Below, in pieces: positions 25,301-34,441 of a stretch of DNA of 64,000 nt. A program made the translations under genes and the position numbers. Origin of the DNA: Clavelina lepadiformis. Taxonomy: Eukaryota; Chordata; Ascidiacea; Aplousobranchia; Clavelinidae. The stretch's first letter is position 1, and every line of letters begins with the position of its first letter. A model generated the notes under the pieces. It was not told the DNA's origin. It saw only the letters and a list, made by a program, of their open reading frames with translations, and did no database searches. Location: NCBI RefSeq assembly GCF_947623445.1, contig NC_135246.1, forward strand, positions 12,197,856 through 12,261,855, in the 5' to 3' direction.

Positions 25301-28300
25301 TTAGGCATACTTGGTTTGTTATTACCAAATTACTGCTATTTATTGTTCACTTCAAGCAACTTTTAATGTGGTATTGGAAGCTTAGTCTCACACATTGCAA
25401 TATGTTAAGAGAATCTGTTGAAAAGACGAATAAATGGGGCATTTTTTGTGTTGAATATACGGAAAAGAATAGACTTATGCAGCACTTCTTCATTTAGCTA
25501 ATCTCATTGTGTCTTTAGCTTTTGCCCATTCTTGTGGTTTTAGTGCAGATAGACTTACAACAACATTTAATATAGGCTGTTCTTTAAGATAAAATGCAAC
25601 CTACGTTCAAAATTAAGAGGTACCAAAAATATCAAAATTCGCTAATATCTTAAAAACTAGAGCCAATCTGCAAAAACTAATGGCATTTTCGAGCTCAGCG
25701 CCCCTGATATACCCTAAAATCGTTCTTACCTTCCATGCCAAAATTTTTTTGTTGGCCAGTGTTATTCATTGTCATAAATTTGCACGAAAAAGTGTAGGTG
25801 TAAAATATGATTTAGTTTGAATTTCATTAAATTTACCTCAATTGGGAGTCTCGGACGAAGAAGAAGGTTGTAAAGATTTTCTTCTGTGGGAAGACTTTCA
25901 ATGCCAGCATGTGCGTGCAAATCGCACACCACCTTCATCGCTTCTTTAATCAAGTTACGACACTCGGCTATGCATTCCATTACCAATTCGTTACCTTTAT
26001 ACAACAACTATAACCACATTCCACATAGTCTAATGTTCTTTGTGCAATAATTTGTTTCAAATTGCTAATTAATTTCAGGTTGGCGATATTTCCCATCGAT
26101 TACTAAAGTTGATGTGTTAGGTAACCTATTTAGTAGTCGCCAATTACGAAACTAAAGCTTCTAACTCTAAAGCGTAAGTTGTCAAATATAGCAGTAACTT
26201 AACTTATTTAATTATTTGTTGAAACAGAGGTTCAATGCCAATGTTATAGCCTTATAGGTATGCCGAGACTCTGTAGAGCCTTACGCCCTGACAAAGCCTG
26301 CTATTTCCTATTCTGTTTTTATATGTCACATTTCGTGTTTGCATTCACTGATTTAGTAATTATTTATCAACATAAAACAAGTTATAAGTTTCAAGCAATC
26401 AAATAAAAAACTCAAGCAATTCATCAGTTTGAAAGATCATCAACAGTGCAATTGTGTCGGAGCTACGCTCCTTTCGTTTACGAAGAAAATTTGGCTTTAT
26501 GAAGTAAATTCTAGAGCCAGAGTTGATGGAAGTATTTTAGTTGCATCCGTTTGTAGAACAAACTTAACTGAAGCATCTTAAATCTAGCTTTACCTTTAAC
26601 TTTTATCATGAAATATTCTGGTTCAAGTAACCCCAAGCGAACACATTTAAGAAGACCAGTAAGATGTTTAAGACGAACTCTCCGATCGTGGATGACCCAT
26701 CTGTTCTAGCATGTACAAAAAATACAAAAAATTGTTCGTTGCCGGTAAATTACAGGCCAATATGTATCACCTGGAAGAGCATAAGAAAACATTGAATTGT
26801 AAGGAAATACCGAAATATAGCTTCACAGACACTTTCCTCGCCATGAACATTTAGTCTGTCATCGCGAATAATTTGTTCTACATCGGTGATCGGAAGAAAG
26901 AGGTATTCTTCACTTAACTGCGACACTTCTTCAAAATGATGTAAAATATATCTTGTGGAAGCTTCAACAAGCCTCATGCAGTAATAAGACCTATATGGTG
27001 ATGTACATACACATCAAAAAAACATCGAACACAAGACTACACACAATTGGCTTAAGTTGCATGGATATAGTAGCCTACACTGAAGAAGTATCGTGACAAG
27101 CCGGGGCGGATCGCAGAGTTCGGGAAATATCCCGGTGGGCCGCTGGAAGGTAAACTTTATAAAACTTGTTTTGGGCGTGGGCCCAGACCAGTGTAGAAGA
27201 GGAGGTCACACGGGCCAATTGGCCTGGGCCTAGGACTTTTTATGTGGCCTATATTATTTGAAAATAATATTCACTGTTTCGCTTAATTCCTTGAAGGAAG
27301 TATGTAGTAATAACACGAAAGTTAAAAGGTATTGTACCAGTAATACGAATGTTTGTGCATTTATCGATTATATTGGTAGCTGTAGCTGAGAATGGGCAAG
27401 ATGTGGCCTCTCAAATTGTGTTCTGGTTTACATATAAACTCTTATATCGCAGTGTATAAAGAATACAAGCTTTAAAATTTAATTTGTGAAAGTTTCCGTA
27501 TTAAACCTGTTTGACTTTATATTTATGTTAAGTCAATTAGCTATAAATGAAACTAAAAACGTATTTATTTCATCAATTTTTTTTATTTAGACCACGTTAT
27601 TTTTTTATAACGTTTAAACCAAATTTACTTTCTGGCCTGGGTCCACATTGCGCTCTGTAAGGTCTTTCCTGGGCCGCTTTACTTCTAAAAATGCCGGACT
27701 GTTTTAGTTTGCTAATCCGCCTCTGGTGAAAAGCAACATCAATTTACACTATCCTCGGTTAGCAAAACGTTGATCGCAAATTTGTACCTAGCGTATTGAC
27801 GGATTCCAATGCAATTCTTTGGTGTTAGATGCCGCTTAAGAAAAGCACAGCATTTATCTTTTACGTAGCTAATGAGAAATTGATCTGCCGCTGGCAACAA
27901 TTCTTCAACATTCACAGAAGTAACGGTCACCTAAAGCAAATAAAACAAATTTGCTGAACACTCCTAACGTCTTAGAACTGTTTTTGTTTGATAAATAGTT
28001 TTAAAATACTACACTAAAGCTTATGTCTTACCTGTCCAGTATAAGCAAAATTTAATAAGGATGACATCACTCTTGGTGATACACCAGGTATTTCAATTTC
28101 TTGTTTGTCAGTACTTTTCCACTGACCCAGAAATAAAGACCTGAAATATCCCAAACTTATGTCACAAGTCCAACCTGGTATTTACTTGATAACGTTATGA
28201 TCTACGATAACCTGACCTAAAATAATCGCTACAAGCACACAGGACCAGGCGATGAACAGGGAATCTAGCATCTTGAATTCTGATAACAACATCACAGAAA

Positions 28301-28404
28301 TTGCCCTGGTGCCTACATTCATTGAAGGAGTTCCAGGCGTTATTTAAATGCAGAGAAGACTTTACTACCATAGAAGAATCAGAATCACTTTGACCAAGTA
28401 CCAT
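22329..28404 (-). CDS. KLHL10: Kelch-like protein 10 homologue, copy b
   Basis: Exons, 5' to 3' on the minus strand: 28404-28217, 28140-28032, 27930-27788, 26990-26811, 26700-26594, 25994-25837, 24318-24216, 23973-23810, 23743-23652, 23549-23444, 23317-23177, 22970-22753 and 22611-22329. They total 1992 nt, or 663 residues. Eleven of 13 exons have exactly the same length as in copy a; only exon 6 (158 against 155) and the last exon (283 against 265) differ. BTB, BACK and six kelch repeats are intact, ending in an acidic tail. Protein similarity to copy a is clear but incomplete (for example VTVTSVNVEELLPAADQF against ITVTANNVKDLLPAADQF), and synonymous sites differ widely, so the duplication is old. 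Start is ATG 28404 (MVLGQSDSD). Intron 3 carries a hAT element and intron 6 a long-TIR element. Confidence 0.93.
24381..25762. mobile_element. DNA transposon with long TIRs in KLHL10b intron 6
   Basis: Terminal inverted repeats of about 120 bases: 24381-24510 matches the reverse complement of 25640-25762, both beginning ACACnGGCCAAC and sharing TATATCAGGGGCGCTGAG. The flanks suggest a TATT or TTATT(A/C) target duplication, but the exact end is uncertain by one base. The interior carries one ORF (24778-25185). The superfamily was not assigned. Copy a lacks this insertion. Confidence 0.75.
24778..25185 (+). pseudogene. Truncated transposon-associated ORF with a 78-bp internal duplication
   Basis: A 135-residue ORF including EYKPEEWSSFIDSSKKGLKC and CVDLKMFNFLLGQQGGYT. 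This resembles the N-terminal part of a repetitive, much longer uncharacterised protein seen in many invertebrate genomes, in which GQQGGYT is normally followed by a Cys-containing segment. Here a stop follows GGYT directly. A 78-bp unit (25018-25095) is repeated exactly at 25096-25173, duplicating 26 residues in frame. Read as an internally deleted, inactive element gene. The family match is from memory and is tentative. Confidence 0.55.
27101..27725. mobile_element. hAT-type element in KLHL10b intron 3
   Basis: A 625-bp element whose ends share GGCGGAT and subterminal GCGGCCC/GGGCCGC motifs. The flanking 8-mers GTGACAAG (27093-27100) and GTGAAAAG (27726-27733) match at 7 of 8 bases. No transposase remnant was recognised. 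Confidence 0.65.
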
Positions 28405-28734
28405 CGCGAAAGATATGGACAACAACCTGGTTCCAATCTTTTGACAGAATGAAATTTAGCCTAAACGCAACAATATAACGAAATTTCACCTGACGTTATT
28501 ACAGGACGGGAGGGCAAAGTCATGTCAACAACTCTCATATTATAGCAAAATAAGCCAAACATATTATGTCGCAAACTTTGATATTATTGCATCACAAAGT
28601 ATAATTGAAGAAATTTGCTGGGTATTATCATAGGCCAATGCATGGTTCCTAACTTTGTTTCTGCTTATTTGCAGTAGGTCTTATACTTTGTGAAAGCTAC
28701 TTTCAGTAACTGTTTGCTAAGACAAACATGGAGA
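28405..28734. other. Upstream flank of KLHL10b
   Basis: Only 330 bases separate the KLHL10b start from the left end of the large hAT element. The promoter must lie here, within the transposon, or beyond it. The 8-bp target duplication CATGGAGA ends this stretch (28727-28734). Confidence 0.5.
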
Positions 28735-29916
28735 CAGTGGCGTAGGAGCATATGCTGCCGCCCCTGGCTTTCGATGAAAATGCCGCCCTATGTAGACTGC
28801 AGCAAATTTTGAAGTATAGTTTCATGTTCACGCAATCTTTTCAATAAAAATAATTACAGATAATGTGCCGCGTCTCAGAAGTTCTATATTGCTTGAGAAA
28901 GAAGCCTCATTGTCTCAGCGTTAAGGCCTAAAATAAAAGACAAAAAATGGAGAACAAATGTATTAGGCAAAAAAAAGATCAATAGCCGCCTCAAAATTGA
29001 ACTTTTCGAGCTTTCGCCGAAGCAAAATCAGCGATAATATCTTCAAAATCAAAATAGAGCTGATAGCCGATCATCATTCATGGTAGAACGTAAATAGGAC
29101 TTTATCATTTTGAGCTTTGAGAAACTCCTCTCACAACTCGCAATTGAAACACCAATGGTAAGATAAAGTTTCAGACACAAGCATAAATATGGTAGGCCTA
29201 CGTACGTGTCGAATCAAGTAGGTGTGATTTAGCTAACCACTGTAAAACATCAAACGCTGTTGCATTACGATCAAACGTGGTTTCACTGCTTCGCACCAGC
29301 CTCTTAAATCTGTCAATTTCCACAGCTAGCTCCAAAAAGTCCACCTCGTCCTTATAAAGTGCTCCTAAAAGCGTTGGTGAATCCATTGTGACTTTCGCTT
29401 TGCAGCAGTGCGTGAGGATTAAAAAATCCAAACATATCATTCAAGTGGTGTATGCCGGTAAACCTAGTTTCAGCTTCAAGTTTAAATCTGTCCAATGCTT
29501 GAAACATGCATCGTCTTACTTCTCCAACAACACTATAAGGCCAGCATCTTCTGCGTGTTCGCCAGGCATTTTCTTTTTTCTGCGAACTCTCCGATCTTCA
29601 ACTGGAATCTCTAGCTCTGTGCATTTTTTGATCGCTGCATCCACAGAACCTTTAACCAGATTATCTCGTTCTTCCACTAAAAAGTTGACAAACGCTTTCA
29701 TCTTGTTAGAGCATTGCGCTAACAGCAATCCTTTTTGCTGCAAGTAAGTTTGAGTATGATGATTGATGACATTCTCGCAGGATTACTTTCCAAAAACATA
29801 AGAAGAAAAAGAAAGAAAAATTCTGAATCGCTTCTAGAATACTATGAGCGTCACCTCGTGTATTAAGATTTTTGTTTGGATTAACATAGTTCCTCTAGAG
29901 AGTCTAGACTCTAGAG

Positions 29917-30846
29917 CAGTGGTTCTTAACGTGGGCGCTACCGCCCCCCAGGGGGCGTTTTTGATTTTTAGAGGGGCGGAAATACTCAGGGGGCGCTATG
30001 GGGGGCGCTATATTCAGAAGGTGTAACGATATTAACCTCACTGCAAATTAATAATAATGCGCATTGTCTGGTCTGATGCTTAATTGATTCGCAAAACGTA
30101 GTCAGTCAGTCTGTTAGTTAAACTTCTGCTTGGGCTAGTTTAGGGTGTAACGTCCAAATCAGCATTGTTGTTTATTCAAATTATATGATTTAGGACTAAG
30201 TGATAATGATTTATATGATTTGTGAACCGTTACCTGCTTGAAGTCATTAAAATGTGCTTTGTTGACGCCCATTTTCCTTCCGTTATATCTAGTTGTGCAA
30301 TGTGCATCAGCTTTAATCCCAGCCAATTTTGTATATGTATTGCAGTTGTTAGCCTGACTTGTTTATGTGATTAATTGCATATGTGATTAATTGCAATATC
30401 CTCATCTTTGGGAAAAAATCAAATTATTACTGTTAGCATTTCCTTCATCATACCTGGTAGAGAAGGGATTCAGTTCGGTCTTGCAACTCTTAACTAAGCA
30501 GAGAAATAGATTGCAAATAAGTAAAAAGGGTGATCTGAGACTCTTTTTATCAAATATTGAACCTGATATACTTAAGTTGGCAAGTTATCACCAGGCCCAA
30601 GGTAGTCATTAAATACATTTTTCCTGCTTTATTAATGTGTATTTTTGTGTATCAACCATTCTCTTATTATTTCTGTTTATTAAATAATACCGCTTCTCTC
30701 AAATACAAGGCAACCGGATTTGTGATTAAGCCGGTCTTTTCGCTAAACATTTATAATTTTTAACACAGCCCTTTCATTATGGTGGGCGGCAGACTATGGA
30801 AACCTCTGAAAAGGGGCGCTGGGGGAAAAAAGGTTAAGAACCACTG
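29917..30846. mobile_element. Non-autonomous hAT nested in the larger hAT
   Basis: A 930-bp element with terminal inverted repeats CAGTGGTTCTTAAC and a perfect 8-bp target duplication, CTCTAGAG (29909-29916 and 30847-30854). Subterminal GGGGGCG/CGCCCCC motifs are present. It keeps only the C-terminal part of a transposase (30391-30612). Confidence 0.93.
30391..30612 (+). pseudogene. C-terminal hAT dimerisation fragment (ZBED5/SCAND3-like)
   Basis: A 73-residue frame with LLAFPSSYLVEKGFSSVLQL and LLTKQRNRLQISKKGDLRLF, the conserved C-terminal dimerisation region of hAT transposases and of the domesticated ZBED5-type proteins. The rest of the transposase is missing, so the element depends on another copy for movement. 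Confidence 0.85.
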
Positions 30847-31877
30847 CTCTAGAGCATCCATAAACTCATCAAAACCTGCGTGAAGGGCCATGGTGTGCGC
30901 TCCATCGCGTATCAATCACTCGCTTCAACGCGATTGGCGCATGCTTTAGATTAGAAGGACATCCCATCTATGAGTAGAGGCAGCAAAAAAACATACTTTG
31001 TAAAACAACGAAAATCTGTCGCTTAAATGCGACGATCCGACGGCATGAACAAGAGTGAACATGCATGAACACCTGCAAGATTCAGTGTGTGATTTCCACA
31101 CGGTACGAGTAGTGCTTTTGGATTTATGTTTTTGATTTTTTGCTGAACTCCAGTATGAATTCCCGATATAGTAGATGCGTTGTCGTAGCCTTTTCCCCTA
31201 CACATCATCACATCTAAGTTGTTTAGTTCAAGTTCATCTAGAATAGATTGAGAAATTTCAGCTGCCGTTTTTCCGCTCAACGGAAAGAAATTCAAAAACA
31301 ATTCCTTCAGTTGGGCAATACTGTTTTTGATTGTTACATATCTGACTATAAGAGTCATTTGATCAGTATGTGATACGTCCGGAGTACTGTCGCACATAAT
31401 CGCAAAATAGCCTATTTAGCTTCGCGCACCTCTTCAAGAACGATGTTTTTGACTTTTTTACTGAGAAGCAAAATAAGCTCATTTTGAATAGTGGGAGAAA
31501 GATAAGTAGTTGTCATCTTCGTAGAAATACGAATATCAGAAAGGTGTTTGCTGAGTACGGGACTATATTTTTCCAGAAGCTTCACGGTCTCTAAAAAATT
31601 CCCTTGGTTGTTGGATTCAAAAGCTTCACGATGTCCTCGAAAAGGAAGGTTTTGCTTACTTAGAAATAATATGACATCAACAACGCTTTCTAAAATTGCT
31701 ATCCACTTTTTTCGCTCTTCATCCATACAAATGGTGATCTATAACTTCAGGCCAAGAGGCCACATCATTGGGCAAATTGTTGACTACTGCAACTGCTTCG
31801 TCGTTATTTTCACCTTCGTCTCCATCTATAACTGGCAATGCATAATTGATTTCATTGGTATTACTTTTGATAAGGTA

Positions 31878-32670
31878 CCTGTACCGAATAAGGCCCGGTC
31901 CCTAATAAGGCCCATTGCTCATATTTCGCAAACCCGTGCAAATAAATAAATGATTTTGTCCCTACATAAAAACTAATATAAATTCATGATGGTTTACCAG
32001 ATTTCATCCTTGTCACGTGATCAACCGATTCGCTAGAGCACAACAAAAATTTGATATTTGCAGTTAAGGTGGTTTTGTTAATTTAGAAAAAAAGTAAGTG
32101 AGAATTTGGCCGGTTAAATGAACTGTAATCAGCCGGCTGAAGTTTTCATGTAACAACCAACTTAGTATTGAAAAGGATAATGCACTTTTTTTTGCTAAAA
32201 TTTTTCTGATGATAAAAATGTGACGTTTTTTTCGTTGATGCCACATGCGCCTAATAAGGCCCATACAAGATGCCTGGCTAACTGATGTCCAGACTTCAAG
32301 AGTGGTTCCAGTCATCAGTTGGCAAATTGTTGCAGTTACTTTGATGCGCCTAGTGGAATTATTTTAAATGTTTGTACAACTTAAAATGTGAAATTTCTAA
32401 TAATGTTATATGTTGTCTATTACTATGTTTTGAATCAAAATACTCACAAAATTGGTGGGCCTTATTAGGAGCCTATGTTCCTAATAAGGCCCATTTTTTG
32501 GAATTTTTAATTTCTTTATAAAAATTTTTTGGGGGGTTGTCAGGTATTGTGGTTTTAATATGTTGTAGTCATATACCCTCACTAATAGAATACGATTTTT
32601 CAGTCTATTCTCATTTATGGTTCTTGAGTTATTTTCAAAAAAATGTTAGGTGGGCCTTATTCGGTACAGT
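31878..32670. mobile_element. Pogo/mariner-like non-autonomous element
   Basis: A 793-bp element with inverted ends (A/C)CTGTACCGAATAAGGCCC and flanking TA dinucleotides (31876-31877 and 32671-32672). The shorter motif CTAATAAGGCCCA or its complement recurs inside near 31902, 32251, 32457 and 32481. No transposase was seen. It interrupts the N-terminal part of the ZMYM1-like transposase gene. Confidence 0.8.
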
Positions 32671-33201
32671 TAGACCCTGTTTCTTGCGTTTCTGCTGATA
32701 AGCTGATATTTTCAGTATCTCTCTGGAGCTCAGCATTATTGTCTGGGTTTTCATTTGAATCGTTCTCTGGTAATGCTAAAGAAACATTTGAACCAGAAGA
32801 GGTTACAAATTTTAGCATAGCTCCCTTGTGCTTTTTTAATTCTGCTTCTCTTGCTTTCTCTTCTTTTTAAAAAAAGCTCCACTCTCTTTGACACGTTTCA
32901 TTTTCGAGTCTAAATTAACACTTGTATAAATTTAACCACAACCTGTCATTTAAACGTTTACAATCAATAACAACTTAAAAGTTTACAATTAAACGCTTAA
33001 ATGCCCAGGACTGGTTCACCTTTCACAGTTTTCTTGGTCAGCGGGACCAAATTGTAACAAAATAGCTTGTTTACCGCTCCATTTTTTTTAAATTCTCGTG
33101 CTGTGTGCACTGTGCAGCCTTATTTTGCCGCCCCCTTGCAGCCTGCCGCCCCTGGCGCAGAGCCAGAACCGCCAGGTGGCTGCTACGCCACTGCATGGAG
33201 A

Positions 33202-34441
33202 TGATTCCTCACCGCTAAAGCCGCAGTAGCAGAACTTTTATGTGAGCATTTCCTGATTAACTTCATTTTATATTTCGACTTGCAGGCTTTTTGCAGTTTT
33301 GCCCGGATTCAGAAAGCAAGAAACATGCAAGCTGGGGCTCAGTAGCAGAGTGGTTAGAGCCTGGATTTACAATAATGAGGTCTGGATAATGGGTTCAATA
33401 TCCAGCGGTACTACCTTTGTAATGCCGTTGACCAAGGCATTATAATGACACTTGCTGACGACGACGTCCTGATGAATACTTCCAAATTCGGGCAATGCAA
33501 TATGAACATTTAAAAAAATTACACGATGGTGGAGAGAAAGTTGTGACTGAAAAGTGGGTTTGAGACCAGCCCATTGCAATTGCCAGCGCACTTTAATTTT
33601 AAGGCCAGCCCATTTCCATTTTTAACGCCGTGTGTCAGTCACATCGAGACGTACAATGATCTCTATTAGAGTATTTAAAATTTTACAATATAATTCCGAA
33701 TACAGAGTAAGAGAAGTGACGTGGGACCGATGAGACACAAAACTTATTATTTTGTATTTAGTTTCCGAAAATCTCCTCTCCTTTATTTTGCAAGTTAATT
33801 ACTAATCAGCGTTACTCCTGTTTATAAATTATGATACATAGGCCTATAATCTTGTAGTAATTTACTCACGACTAAACAAAAGGGTTAACAAAACAATGAT
33901 TTAATCATGATTAGTATGATCACTGCTTTTAATTAGGCAGGAAAATTAAGGCAATGGCGTATTACAAAAACTAGACACATAAAATGCTTATAATTACACT
34001 TGCTACACGGCATGGCATTTAGTCCTAGAACATTTACTTTTTTATATTACATTTATACTCAGCCACTGCATAAAACACATGAAGTATTATGCATGAAATA
34101 TAAAAAAATTTAAAAACCAAATGTGAGGATTTCTATAAAAAACAAACAACGTGGATGGAATGATGTGGTAAACGATTTACAGTAGAATCTACAATGGAAC
34201 AATGCGGTATTTTCAAGTATATAATAGAAAGCAAAAAGGCAAAAGATGCATATATAGTGAAGAACTTTACGGCCAATTCAAAATAACTCGAACTTAATTA
34301 GAACTCGTTCACAACAAGCATTAAGCGTATAAAAACATGGCAAAACATTAAGATGACAAAGATCTAACAATACAATTTCATTTAGAACTATACTGTACAG
34401 TTTTGAACTCAACTGTTAGCATAACAAACTTATATTAATGA
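33202..34441. other. Intergenic region holding a tRNA-derived SINE candidate
   Basis: AT-rich region between the hAT element and the 3' end of the SAMD9-like gene. Apart from the SINE-like stretch near 33336 nothing coding is supported. The right half is presumably the SAMD9-like 3' UTR. Confidence 0.45.
33336..33600 (+). repeat. Probable tRNA-derived SINE
   Basis: Begins GGGGCTCAGTAGCAGAGTGG, which fits an RNA polymerase III A box (TAGCAGAGTGG), followed about 45 bases on by a B-box-like GGGTTCAATATCC. The 3' acceptor-stem partner is missing, so it does not fold as a full tRNA. The following 180 bases look like a SINE body. The right boundary is a guess. Confidence 0.5.

Larger units (their letters stand above)
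29198..32901 (-). pseudogene. Degenerate ZMYM1-like/DUF4371 hAT transposase
   Basis: Read from the right: an N-terminal piece from ATG 32901 (MKRVKESGAFF, then KHKGAMLKFV after a one-base frame slip in an A run); then 31726-31412 (ILFLSKQNLPFRGHREAF, LEKYSPVLSKHL), typical of DUF4371; then 31397-31023 (MCDSTPDVSHTDQM, CRGKGYDNASTISG, VPCGNHTLNLAG), the catalytic-core type region of ZMYM1-like proteins; then 29743-29516 and 29440-29198 from the C-terminal part. A five-base insertion with a stop near 31395-31410 separates the second and third pieces, and two transposons interrupt the gene. It is inactive. Confidence 0.85.
28735..33193 (-). mobile_element. hAT transposon, ZMYM1-like, with two nested insertions
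   Basis: Ends CAGTGGCGTAG at 28735 and its complement at 33193, with inner repeats of GCCGCCCCTGG. A perfect 8-bp target duplication, CATGGAGA, lies at 28727-28734 and 33194-33201. The element is 4.46 kb as found, or about 2.7 kb once the nested hAT (29917-30846) and pogo-like (31878-32670) elements are discounted. It holds a broken transposase gene on the minus strand. Confidence 0.92.

Noticed and set aside
31548..31949. Plus-strand ORF of 133 residues
   Set aside because: It is antisense to the DUF4371 transposase fragment and crosses the end of the pogo-like element.
33336..33420. Functional tRNA gene
   Set aside because: The A and B boxes are present, but the acceptor stem has no 3' partner and the T stem is imperfect, so a SINE is more likely.
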